8,192 nucleotides of DNA, taken from an uncultured Solobacterium sp. (GTDB taxonomy: Bacteria; Bacillota_I; Bacilli_A; Erysipelotrichales; Erysipelotrichaceae). This document shows positions 1 through 5,952 of this stretch, in pieces. Within the stretch, counting starts at the first letter, position 1. Each line of letters opens with the position of its first letter. Position numbers and translations under genes: made by a program. The stretch lies in NCBI GenBank assembly GCA_905235315.1, contig CAJOLG010000070.1:1-8192 (forward strand). The letters are read 5' to 3'. The notes under the pieces were generated by a model. That model saw nothing but the letters and a program-made list of their open reading frames with translations. It made no database searches and was not told where the DNA came from.

Positions 1-614
1 TCTTTACTGTTTGTCTCAATGACCGTCATTTTCTTGCGGTCCTTCGGATCGCGGCCGATCGGCGCATCGATCATCCCTTCATCATGCGGTATCACCCCGT
101 CACAGAGGGCAAGATATTCTCTGTGACAGGTTTTTGTTTCAAGCTGACGGGCGATTTCACGGTGTGCCTGGTCATTTTTACAGGCAACGATACAGCCGGT
201 CGTATCTTTATCAATGCGGTGTACGATTCCCGGGCGAAGCACTCCGTTGATGCCGGAGAGATCACTGCAGTGGTAAAGCAGAGCATTTACCAGAGTCCCG
301 GAATACACCCCTGCCGCAGGATGAACGACCATCCCCTTCGGCTTATTGATCACAATGATGTCATGATCCTCATAAAGTATCGAAAGCGGAATATTCTCCG
401 GTTTTACATCCAGCGGTTCATCCTCCGGAACCAGCGCAAGGATGACATCATTTTCCTTCAGTTTCAGCGAGCTTTTGGCGGGGGTTCCGTTGACGGTTAC
501 CGCGTCTTCTGCGCAGAGCTGCTGAATGCGGCTGCGCGAAAGATCGGTCTGGTCCGCAAGATACTTGTCCAGCCGGATGCCGGACATGTCCGAGGTGAGT
601 CTGATTTCACGCAT
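1..614 (-). CDS. rluD: RluA-family (RluD-like) 23S rRNA pseudouridine synthase, N-terminal part
   Basis: Converts specific uridines to pseudouridine in structured RNA, most likely 23S rRNA, in the cytoplasm. I translated about 204 codons from the ATG at 614-612; the 3' end lies beyond the left edge, and the family is usually about 300 residues. Residues about 13-60 form an S4 RNA-binding domain (RLDKYLADQTDLSRSRIQQL). The synthase domain begins with INKPKGMVVHP (89-99) and carries the signature HRIDKDTTG (132-140), in which Asp135 is the expected catalytic nucleophile. A later APIGRDPKDRKKMTV stretch is also typical. The start overlaps the lspA stop by 8 bases and has an AAGGAG site at good distance inside lspA, so the two are translationally coupled. 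The lspA-rluD order is common in Firmicutes (ylyB in Bacillus). Which uridine is modified, and hence whether it is truly RluD rather than RluA/RluC, cannot be read from this fragment. Confidence 0.93.
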   Translation of the reverse strand, partial: MREIRLTSDMSGIRLDKYLADQTDLSRSRIQQLCAEDAVTVNGTPAKSSLKLKENDVILALVPEDEPLDVKPENIPLSILYEDHDIIVINKPKGMVVHPAAGVYSGTLVNALLYHCSDLSGINGVLRPGIVHRIDKDTTGCIVACKNDQAHREIARQLETKTCHREYLALCDGVIPHDEGMIDAPIGRDPKDRKKMTVIETNSK

Positions 615-1095
615 CCGGATTCTCCTTTTTCCGCGAAGCGGACTGCTCCGGTTCAAGGAACGAAGCCAGAATCAGCAGACAGACACCGACCGAAAGGCAG
701 ATATCCGCAACGTTGAAAACCGGAAAGTCATAGCCGAAAATATAGAAATTCAGAAAGTCTCTTACATATCCCAGTGCCAGACGGTCAATCAGATTCCCGA
801 TTGCGCCGGCGATCATCAGCGTCAGCGCGATACAGGACAGACGCTGCCCTTTCCGGTGAATCCGCTGCAGAACATACAGCATTCCGATGACAGCCACCGC
901 GGAAAGAAGCGTCAGAAAAAGGCGCTTCCCCGCCAGCATACTCCAGGCAGCGCCGGTGTTTGTCACACATGTAATATAGAAAAATCCCGGAATCACTTCG
1001 ACATTCGCAAACGCGGAAGGATTCGCGAAAATCAGGTATTTCGTAAGCTGGTCCAGAAGCGTAAGACCGACAATCAAAATCCAGTAAACAAGCAT
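607..1095 (-). CDS. lspA: Signal peptidase II (lipoprotein signal peptidase)
   Basis: Membrane aspartic protease that removes the signal peptide of prolipoproteins after diacylglyceryl transfer to the lipobox cysteine. At 162 residues it has the normal length. Family motifs are all present: LLDQLTK (13-19), NTGAAWS (46-52), AGAIGNLIDR (96-105), GYVRDFLNF (109-117) and FPVFNVAD (124-131). Asp113 and Asp131 match the catalytic pair; Asp104 is the other invariant aspartate. Four hydrophobic segments (about 3-23, 59-76, 86-103, 128-147) give the usual four-helix topology, and the tail is charged (EPEQSASRKKENPDA). It sits 67 bases after the aldo/keto reductase and overlaps the pseudouridine synthase. 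No good Shine-Dalgarno sequence precedes the ATG: the leader is AT-rich (GGTAAAATATTTATT then ATG). It is probably transcribed with the reductase gene, though a weak local promoter cannot be excluded. Confidence 0.97.
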   Translation of the reverse strand: MLVYWILIVGLTLLDQLTKYLIFANPSAFANVEVIPGFFYITCVTNTGAAWSMLAGKRLFLTLLSAVAVIGMLYVLQRIHRKGQRLSCIALTLMIAGAIGNLIDRLALGYVRDFLNFYIFGYDFPVFNVADICLSVGVCLLILASFLEPEQSASRKKENPDA

Positions 1096-1162
1096 AATAA
1101 ATATTTTACCGAATCATATCCGAAAGTGAAGTGTTATTTCCGAACGAATTCCCGTACCGGCA

Positions 1163-2287
1163 TCACATTGAATCAAACATCTCGGCCGCTTTTTCAAGAT
1201 GTTTCGTGACCGGCAGGTGCTGCGGACAGGCAGTTTCGCATTTTCGGCATTTGATACAGTCGGAAGCCGCGGACCGGTCCTTTACCGCACTGCGGTATGC
1301 CTCGCGTGCTTCTTCCATCTGCCCGTTTCCAAGCTGAAGGTTCATTGCCCGGAAGATATCCGGGATCGGGATCTGTTTCGGACAGCCTTCCGTACAGTAA
1401 CTGCAGGCGGTGCAGGGAACCGCAGCGGATCTGCCGATAATCTCCTGTGCCTGCCGGATGATGCGGTATTCTTCTTCATTAAGCGGCTGAAAATCTTTCA
1501 TATAGGAAATATTGTCTTTCATCTGATCGATATTGGACATTCCGGAAAGAACGGTAATAATGCCGTCCAGCGATGCCGCAAACCGAATCGCCCAGGATGC
1601 GTACGACATATCCGGATGACAGGCATCGAACAGTTCTTTCACCTTCTCCGGCGGGTTTGCCAGTGCTCCTCCCTTTACCGGTTCCATAATCACGATCGAT
1701 TTGCCGTGTTTTCTTGCGGTCTCATAGTTTTCCCGGGAGGTAACATCCGGGTTTTCCCAGTCCGCATAGTTGATCTGCAGCTGCACAAAATCCACTTCCG
1801 GGTGTTCGGTCAGAATCTCATCCAGAAGCTGCGGGTCATCATGAAACGAAAATCCGAAATGGCGGATGGTTCCCTGTTCTTTCTGTTCCTTCACAAAGTC
1901 CCAGAGATGAAATTTGTCATATTTGCGGTAATTGTTCTCCTTCAGGGAATGCAGGAGATAATAATCAAAATAGCCGGCACCGGTCCGTTTGAGACTGGTA
2001 TAAAACTGATTCTTCGCCGCCTTCTCCGTCGGAGCCATCAGAAAGGCATTGACTTTTGTCGCCAAGGTATATGAATCACGCGGGTAGCGTTCCACAAGCG
2101 CCTTGCGGATCGCGGTCTCGGATCCGGCATAAATGAATGCCGTATCAAAGTAGGTAAACCCTGCTTCCAGGAAAAGATCGACCATTTCCTTTACCTGTTC
2201 CACATCCGTAACCATGCCCGCTTTGCGGGGAAGACGCATCAGTCCGAATCCGAGTTTCGGCGTATCCTTTCCGAAATAGTCTGACAT
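1163..2287 (-). CDS. Aldo/keto reductase with C-terminal 2x[4Fe-4S] ferredoxin domain
   Basis: An oxidoreductase of the aldo/keto reductase superfamily fused to a bacterial ferredoxin-like tail; 374 residues. The N-terminal TIM barrel (about 8-285) carries the canonical tetrad: Asp48 and Tyr53 in YFDTAFIYAGSE, Lys78 in LATKV, and His113 in YYLLHS. The C-terminal part has two complete CxxCxxCxxxCP motifs, with Cys292/295/298/302 and Cys344/347/350/354, each able to hold a [4Fe-4S] cluster. The fusion is common in strict anaerobes, where it suggests electron transfer beyond plain NAD(P)H chemistry; the substrate is unknown. The ATG at 2287 has a GGAGG nine bases upstream and a good promoter at 2314-2341. 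It is the first gene of a likely unit with lspA and rluD. No function in lipoprotein or rRNA biology is implied by that neighbourhood. Confidence 0.93.
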   Translation of the reverse strand: MSDYFGKDTPKLGFGLMRLPRKAGMVTDVEQVKEMVDLFLEAGFTYFDTAFIYAGSETAIRKALVERYPRDSYTLATKVNAFLMAPTEKAAKNQFYTSLKRTGAGYFDYYLLHSLKENNYRKYDKFHLWDFVKEQKEQGTIRHFGFSFHDDPQLLDEILTEHPEVDFVQLQINYADWENPDVTSRENYETARKHGKSIVIMEPVKGGALANPPEKVKELFDACHPDMSYASWAIRFAASLDGIITVLSGMSNIDQMKDNISYMKDFQPLNEEEYRIIRQAQEIIGRSAAVPCTACSYCTEGCPKQIPIPDIFRAMNLQLGNGQMEEAREAYRSAVKDRSAASDCIKCRKCETACPQHLPVTKHLEKAAEMFDSM

Positions 2288-2313
2288 TTCCGAATACCTC
2301 CATTTACGGTTTC

Positions 2314-2341
2314 ATTATAAAAACATCCGCGGATTGCTCAA
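2314..2341 (-). promoter_or_regulatory. Promoter of the aldo/keto reductase-lspA-rluD unit
   Basis: On the minus strand a perfect TATAAT -10 box (2314-2319) lies 16 bases downstream of TTGAGC (2336-2341), a fair -35 box. The predicted start is about 20 bases upstream of the reductase ATG, leaving room for the GGAGG site. It lies between the terminator of the repressor gene and the reductase, as expected for a new transcription unit. Confidence 0.7.
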
Positions 2342-2351
2342 AGGGTTCAAC

Positions 2352-2378
2352 AAAAAAACAGCCGGAATTTCCGGCTGT
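2352..2378 (-). terminator. Rho-independent terminator of the XRE regulator gene
   Basis: On the minus strand a 9-bp perfect stem, ACAGCCGGA / TCCGGCTGT with a 3-base loop (2358-2378), is followed by a run of seven T (2352-2358). It begins 10 bases after the regulator's stop codon. It separates this gene from the downstream reductase operon. Confidence 0.93.
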
Positions 2379-2387
2379 TCAGGTAGC

Positions 2388-2768
2388 TCAGCGTTTCTTT
2401 TTTTCTTCGTTCATTGCCTGAATATAGCCGACAACACGATGTTTCTGCCTTGTCGGAAGTGACTGATACATCATAAGAAGAGCATATTCATCGGAATCCG
2501 TACGAAGCTCGATCCGATCCGGATTGTATTTCTTTCCTTTTTTTCCTGCCCCAAGAACGACATAAGGGCTCACATCCAGTGCATCACAGATCGAAAGTAT
2601 CTTATCGGAGGAAGGGTTAAGCTTCTTTCCTTTCCAGTCGCTTATGGTACTCTGAGGAATACCAGTGCGTTCCGAAAATTCCTTTTGTGTCATACCACTG
2701 CTTCGAATCAGTTGAACCAGATTTTCTCCAATCGTTTTTCCTTTAGGTTTGCCTGCTGTTTTTGGCAT
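2388..2768 (-). CDS. XRE/Cro-CI-type helix-turn-helix transcriptional regulator
   Basis: DNA-binding regulator of 126 residues. Residues about 13-73 form the five-helix XRE fold: the first HTH helix is TQKEFSERTG (27-36), the recognition helix is PQSTISDWKG (38-47), followed by NPSSDKILSICDALDVSPYVVL (51-72). The tail (about 86-126) contains DEYALLMMYQSLPTRQKHRVVGYI, a pattern often seen behind this fold in Firmicutes and phage-type repressors and possibly used for dimerisation; I cannot assign a ligand. Both ends are lysine-rich. The ATG at 2768 has GGAGG eight bases upstream. The gene stands alone between two terminators, with its own promoter and a 15-bp palindrome upstream, which fits an autoregulated repressor. 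No phage genes, toxin partner or protease motif are near, so its targets are unknown. Confidence 0.88.
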   Translation of the reverse strand: MPKTAGKPKGKTIGENLVQLIRSSGMTQKEFSERTGIPQSTISDWKGKKLNPSSDKILSICDALDVSPYVVLGAGKKGKKYNPDRIELRTDSDEYALLMMYQSLPTRQKHRVVGYIQAMNEEKKKR

Positions 2769-2790
2769 ATTTTTTTCCTCCGACGGTATC

Positions 2791-2820
2791 AGTATAAATG
2801 CGAATGGGCCAAAAATGCAA
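2791..2820 (-). promoter_or_regulatory. Probable promoter of the XRE regulator
   Basis: A TATACT -10 box (2791-2796, minus strand) lies 18 bases downstream of TTGCAT (2815-2820), a weak -35. The predicted transcript would begin about 15 bases before the ATG at 2768, just upstream of the GGAGG site, giving a very short leader. Confidence 0.5.
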
Positions 2821-2852
2821 TTAATGTGCTGTTATACGTGAAGTTTAATTCA

Positions 2853-2867
2853 AATATACTGTATATT
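2853..2867. promoter_or_regulatory. 15-bp palindrome, possible operator
   Basis: AATATACTGTATATT is a perfect inverted repeat with 7-base arms and one central base. It lies about 85 bases upstream of the XRE regulator's ATG and 18 bases past the terminator stem of the TSCPD gene. It has no T-run and is too AT-rich to be a terminator. A palindrome of this size suits a small dimeric HTH protein. Part of it (TATACTG) recurs in the opposite orientation at 2790-2796 over the -10 box. Confidence 0.4.
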
Positions 2868-2884
2868 CTGCTTTTCGAAACATG

Positions 2885-2913
2885 AAAATACCCTGCGTCT
2901 GTTCCGCAGGGTA
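2885..2913 (-). terminator. Terminator of the rubrerythrin-TSCPD pair
   Basis: On the minus strand a 9-bp perfect stem, TACCCTGCG / CGCAGGGTA with a 7-base loop (2889-2913), is followed by TTTT. It starts seven bases after the TSCPD stop codon. The T-run is short, so termination may be moderate, but stem and placement are convincing. Confidence 0.82.
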
Positions 2914-2919
2914 ACGGTG

Positions 2920-3174
2920 TTATCGCTGTTCGAGATATGCTTTCAGACCTTTGGCAATCTGATCCGGGCACGATGTAGGGCGCACCCCGCACTGAATTCC
3001 TTCCAGTCTGTCGATCACATCGTTGATGTTCTGATCTTTGATCAATGCGGCAATCCCTTTCAGGTTTCCGTTGCAGCCGTTGATGACCTGAAGACTTTTG
3101 ATGGTATCGCCTTCGAGTTCAAACTGCATCTCGGTCGAACAGGTTCCGCGCGGTTTGTAGATAAACGATGCCAT
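2920..3174 (-). CDS. Four-cysteine TSCPD-domain protein (TIGR03905-like), unknown function
   Basis: Small protein of 84 residues matching a conserved family of about that size with four invariant cysteines: here Cys12, Cys34, Cys62 and Cys69. The signature T-S-C-P-D is present at 67-71. The family is distantly related to the C-terminal domain of adenosylcobalamin-dependent ribonucleotide reductase (NrdJ), and its role is not established. Conserved context residues include YKPRGTCS (6-13), VINGCNGNLKGI (30-41) and GIQCGVRPTSCPDQIAKGL (59-77). The four cysteines could bind a metal or act as redox thiols; that is inference. Its ATG shares one base with the rubrerythrin stop (TAATG), and only a weak GAGAG sits upstream, so it is likely translated by coupling. 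It closes a two-gene unit ended by the hairpin at 2885-2913. Confidence 0.88.
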   Translation of the reverse strand: MASFIYKPRGTCSTEMQFELEGDTIKSLQVINGCNGNLKGIAALIKDQNINDVIDRLEGIQCGVRPTSCPDQIAKGLKAYLEQR

Positions 3175-3716
3175 TAATAATTCTCTCGCTTCAGTTCAAA
3201 GTAAGCCTGCGGATGCGCGCATACCGGGCAGATTTCCGGAGCTTCCTTTGCGACAACGACAGCCCCGCAGTTACGGCACTGCCATGTGACTTCATCCTTG
3301 CGGGCAAATACTTCGCCGCTCTTGATGTTCGCAAGGAGTTTGTTGTAGCGCTCCTCGTGCTCTTTTTCGATTGCCGCAACACCGCGGAACTGCTCTGCGA
3401 TCTCGGGGAAGCCTTCTTCATCCGCCTTTTCCGCAAAGGATTTGTACATTTCGGTCCATTCTTCATGCTCGCCTTCGGCAGCCTGCTTCAGGTTGTCTTC
3501 GGTATCATGAATCTTGCCTCCCTGCAGAAGCTTGAACCACATTTTTGCATGCTCTTTTTCGTTCAGTGCGGTTTCCGCAAATGTACCTGCGATCTGCTCA
3601 TAACCGTCTTTCTTTGCACGGCTTGCCCAGTAATCATACTTATTGCGGGCCTGACTCTCGCCTGCGAATGCATACGCAAGATTCTTTTCCGTCTCTGTTC
3701 CTTTAATGTCTTTCAT
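3174..3716 (-). CDS. rbr: Rubrerythrin (diiron peroxidase)
   Basis: Cytoplasmic peroxidase that reduces hydrogen peroxide with electrons passed through a rubredoxin-like iron centre; a main oxidative-stress defence in anaerobes. At 180 residues it is of usual length. The four-helix ferritin-like domain (about 5-132) has the diiron ligands Glu20 (AGESQARNKY), Glu53-x-x-His56 (NEKEHAK), Glu83-x-x-Glu86 (EGEHEEW) and Glu117-x-x-His120 (AIEKEHEERY). The C-terminal rubredoxin-like domain has CRNC (147-150) and CPVC (163-166) for one iron. The ATG at 3716 has AAGGAG five to six bases upstream. It is followed directly by the TSCPD gene with one shared base. An extended -10 element at 3760-3768 is the likely promoter; I see no clear PerR box. 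Confidence 0.97.
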   Translation of the reverse strand: MKDIKGTETEKNLAYAFAGESQARNKYDYWASRAKKDGYEQIAGTFAETALNEKEHAKMWFKLLQGGKIHDTEDNLKQAAEGEHEEWTEMYKSFAEKADEEGFPEIAEQFRGVAAIEKEHEERYNKLLANIKSGEVFARKDEVTWQCRNCGAVVVAKEAPEICPVCAHPQAYFELKRENY

Positions 3717-3759
3717 AAATTCTCCTTCATAATCTCCGGGATCTCCTGTCCCTCATTTC

Positions 3760-3768
3760 ATTCTATCA
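3760..3768 (-). promoter_or_regulatory. Extended -10 promoter candidate for rubrerythrin
   Basis: In the 81-base gap after the histidine kinase gene, the minus strand reads TGATAGAAT: a TGn extension plus TAGAAT, five of six bases of the consensus -10. No -35 box stands 16-18 bases upstream; TTGAAC is present but 21 bases away. The transcript would carry a leader of about 37 bases. Read-through from the kinase gene is possible because no terminator is evident between them. Confidence 0.45.
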
Positions 3769-3797
3769 GCAATTTCCTTCCGTTTGGTTCAAAAAGC

Positions 3798-5252
3798 TCA
3801 ATTTGATTTCGCTTCTTCCAGCTCGAACCAGAATGTGCTTCCTTCGCCCAGTGTGCTTTCTACCCCGTAGGCCGCCTCATGCAGTTCCAGGACATGCCTG
3901 CAGATATTCAGTCCAAGACCGCTGGAATCCGTCCGGCGGACATGTTCACGGTCAATTTTATAAAAGCGGTCCCAGATATCATCCAGCTGTTCTTTCGGAA
4001 TTCCCGGACCGTGATCCGCGACTTCGACCCTCACGTTGTTTTCTCTGCGGAATGCGCGGACTTCGATTGTTTTGGAATCGCCGGAATAATTGACGGCATT
4101 CGTCATGAAGTTGTTGAAGACCTGCTCCATCCGCTGCTCATCGGCACATACCATCATATCGTCTTCACAGGAAAGAAGGATTTCAAAGCCGTCCTGCTTA
4201 TGGTAAAACTCATATTTCCGGACGTTGCGTTTTACAAGTTCACTCATTGAGAAAACCGTTTTGTGAAGTTCGACAACGTTTTCGCTGAGTTTTGAAAGAT
4301 CCAGCAGATCATCCACAAGGTACTTCAGACGTTCACTCTCATTGATGATGACATCCAGGTTTTCGTCGGTTTTTTCGCCCGGCAGATCCCGCATCATCTC
4401 GCCGTATCCTCGGATCATGGTAAGCGGTGTCCGCAGATCATGCGATACATTTGCGATCAGATCCCGTTTTGCCTGATCGGCTTTCCGAATATCCGCTGCC
4501 GCCTGCGTCAGGGTCAGGTTCAGTTCCTGTGCTTCCCGATAGCGGTCGGTGCTCGGATCGGTTTCATACACGCCGTCCGGGAGTTTTTTGGCAGCGTTGT
4601 TGATCTTGGTGAGCGGATCGGCAATCGTCCGTGTCATGATCCAGGCTAACAGCAGAACGGACACAAACAGAATTGCGGCAATATAAATAATCTGCAGACG
4701 GAGCGTCTGTATCGTTGCGTTTACGGGGGAAAGCCCGGCATAGATCATCACAATGGAAGTCCCAAGATCCGTATCCACAATCCGTGTCAGGGTCAGATTT
4801 TTCATTTCATCCCGCCCGGCAGGCCGCGGGGAATCTGCATGCGGGCCGCCCGGAATCCCCATACCGTCCGAGGTGGACAGATATTCGTTGCCGTTTTCCC
4901 GGGCCAGCTGATACTGTTCCAGGATTTCTCTGGTATTCATCCGGTAAAGGACACAGCCCATATTTCCCGTAACCTGATCGACCCCGGACGTATTGATGAT
5001 CCGGACGCAGGTATCGTTGGCAGTGCTGACTTCCCATATCGTCTCGGTCAGATCATCTTCATCCCCGGACGTAATTGCTTCCACCACTTCATCCCCGGCT
5101 TTGCGGACCGCATCCATCTTGCTTTTCTCATACATCGGCTCCAGCAGCTGTGTCTGAAAGAACGTCAGCAAAAGAATCAGGCCCACGACAAACACCATAA
5201 GATAAAGCGTGATATTAAAGCTAAGACTCTTCTTTTTCAAAGCGGTACCCAA
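3798..5252 (-). CDS. Membrane sensor histidine kinase of an OmpR/PhoB-type two-component system
   Basis: Senses an unknown signal and phosphorylates the adjacent regulator. It is 484 residues from the TTG at 5252. Order of parts: TM1 (about 14-34), extracytoplasmic sensor region (35-186), TM2 (187-208), HAMP linker (about 209-258), HisKA with the H-box NVSHDLRTP (268-276; His271 is phosphorylated), and the HATPase domain with N-box QVFNNFMTNAVNYS (377-390), G1 ADHGPGIP (412-419), F-box RFYKID (429-434) and G2 SSGLGLNI (443-450). The sensor region shows no family I recognise; it has Cys82 and Cys100 and a Gly/Pro-rich stretch at 129-147. There is no PAS domain, unlike classic PhoR. No ATG lies before TM1: only TTG at 5252 or 5240 is possible, the first touching a GAGAGGAG site and the second 12 bases from it. 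The gene overlaps the regulator by 20-32 bases. Confidence 0.93.
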   Translation of the reverse strand: MGTALKKKSLSFNITLYLMVFVVGLILLLTFFQTQLLEPMYEKSKMDAVRKAGDEVVEAITSGDEDDLTETIWEVSTANDTCVRIINTSGVDQVTGNMGCVLYRMNTREILEQYQLARENGNEYLSTSDGMGIPGGPHADSPRPAGRDEMKNLTLTRIVDTDLGTSIVMIYAGLSPVNATIQTLRLQIIYIAAILFVSVLLLAWIMTRTIADPLTKINNAAKKLPDGVYETDPSTDRYREAQELNLTLTQAAADIRKADQAKRDLIANVSHDLRTPLTMIRGYGEMMRDLPGEKTDENLDVIINESERLKYLVDDLLDLSKLSENVVELHKTVFSMSELVKRNVRKYEFYHKQDGFEILLSCEDDMMVCADEQRMEQVFNNFMTNAVNYSGDSKTIEVRAFRRENNVRVEVADHGPGIPKEQLDDIWDRFYKIDREHVRRTDSSGLGLNICRHVLELHEAAYGVESTLGEGSTFWFELEEAKSN

Positions 5253-5901
5253 CTCCTCTCAGCGTAACGATATACCTGCTGTAATCGCCGAGATTCCGTC
5301 TCAGCAGTTTGATATGTGTGTCAAGCGTCCGGTCATCGCCGAAGAAATCATATCCCCATACCGTCCGCAGGATCTGTTCCCGCGTCAGTGCAATACCGGC
5401 ATTTTTCACAAGATAAACCAGCAGATCATACTCTTTGGGAGAAAGTGTGATCCGTTCGCCCCGGATCGATACGGTGCGCGCATTGAAATCAATCTCCATT
5501 TCATTGATCCGGAAGATATCCGCCGCCGATCCCGCCGGATTTGTCCGTTTCAGAATCGCGTGAATCCGCATCATCAGTTCTTTTGAAGAGAACGGTTTTA
5601 CAACATAGTCGTCCACGCCCACGTCAAACCCATGGATCCGGTCATATTCCTCGCCCAGTGCCGACAGCATTATTACAGGCAGGCCGGGATGCGTTTTACG
5701 GATTTCCCGCACTGCGGAAAAGCCATCCAGATTCGGCATCATGATATCCATTACAACAAGATCAAACCGCTCATTCTCACAGCGTTCCACCGCATCAAGG
5801 CCATCCACCGCTTCTTCGGTTTCAAAGCCTTCAAATACAGCATACTTGCGAATCATTTCACGAATTTTTGCCTCATCATCGACTATCAGAATTCTCGTCA
5901 T
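5221..5901 (-). CDS. OmpR/PhoB-family response regulator
   Basis: DNA-binding partner of the downstream histidine kinase; 226 residues, the normal length. The receiver domain (1-about 118) has the acidic pair Asp8-Asp9, the phosphorylated Asp52 (VVMDIMMP), Ser80 in the Thr/Ser switch position and Lys102 (VVKPF). The winged-helix output domain (about 128-224) has LSPKEYDLLVYLVKNAG, then REQILRTVWGYDF, the recognition helix region RTLDTHIKLLRRNLGD and the terminal wing RGVGYRFE. The ATG at 5901 has GGGAG six bases upstream. It lies 51 bases after mrp, and that gap contains a -10 box with a TTCACA direct repeat, suggesting autoregulation. The regulated genes and signal are unknown; the output domain alone does not separate PhoP, ResD, VicR and similar types. 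Confidence 0.95.
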   Translation of the reverse strand: MTRILIVDDEAKIREMIRKYAVFEGFETEEAVDGLDAVERCENERFDLVVMDIMMPNLDGFSAVREIRKTHPGLPVIMLSALGEEYDRIHGFDVGVDDYVVKPFSSKELMMRIHAILKRTNPAGSAADIFRINEMEIDFNARTVSIRGERITLSPKEYDLLVYLVKNAGIALTREQILRTVWGYDFFGDDRTLDTHIKLLRRNLGDYSRYIVTLRGVGYRFEKEES

Positions 5902-5919
5902 AGATTTCTCCCGCTTTTG

Positions 5920-5951
5920 AGTATAAACGCCCTATGTGAATTTGGTGTGAA
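5920..5951 (-). promoter_or_regulatory. Promoter of the two-component operon with Pho-box-like direct repeat
   Basis: On the minus strand, TTCACACCAAATTCACA (5935-5951) holds two exact TTCACA copies with an 11-bp period. Nine bases further is a TATACT -10 box (5920-5925). At the usual -35 position (5943-5948) the sequence is ACACCA, no match to TTGACA. Tandem half-sites one helical turn apart just upstream of a -10 are the standard target of PhoB/PhoP/OmpR-type regulators; the Bacillus PhoP half-site is close to TTAACA/TTCACA. The gene directly downstream encodes such a regulator, so positive autoregulation is inferred. Confidence 0.62.
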
Positions 5952-5952
5952 C

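Noticed and set aside
84..716. A 210-codon plus-strand frame at the left end
   Set aside because: Antisense to the pseudouridine synthase and the end of lspA. The minus strand reads cleanly through HRIDKDTTG and the S4 domain.
1096..1162. Possible separate lspA promoter (TTCACT, 16 bases, TAAAAT)
   Set aside because: The -35 match is poor and the -10 ends only seven bases before the ATG; co-transcription with the reductase is simpler. Not listed as a promoter.
1199..2074. A 291-codon open frame on the plus strand
   Set aside because: Antisense to the aldo/keto reductase, whose tetrad and cluster motifs are intact; the translated shadow has no family features and no ribosome site.
3712..3728. 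Five-codon upstream frame (ATG AAG GAG AAT TTA TGA) overlapping the rubrerythrin start
   Set aside because: Its candidate ribosome site is only three bases from the ATG, and the ATG falls just before the real AAGGAG site; most likely chance.
3786..3829. Inverted repeat GGTTC..AGCT / AGCT..GAACC around the kinase stop codon
   Set aside because: Considered as the kinase terminator. The arms are interrupted, the loop is long, and the T-run lies inside an arm rather than after it, so it does not match a rho-independent terminator.
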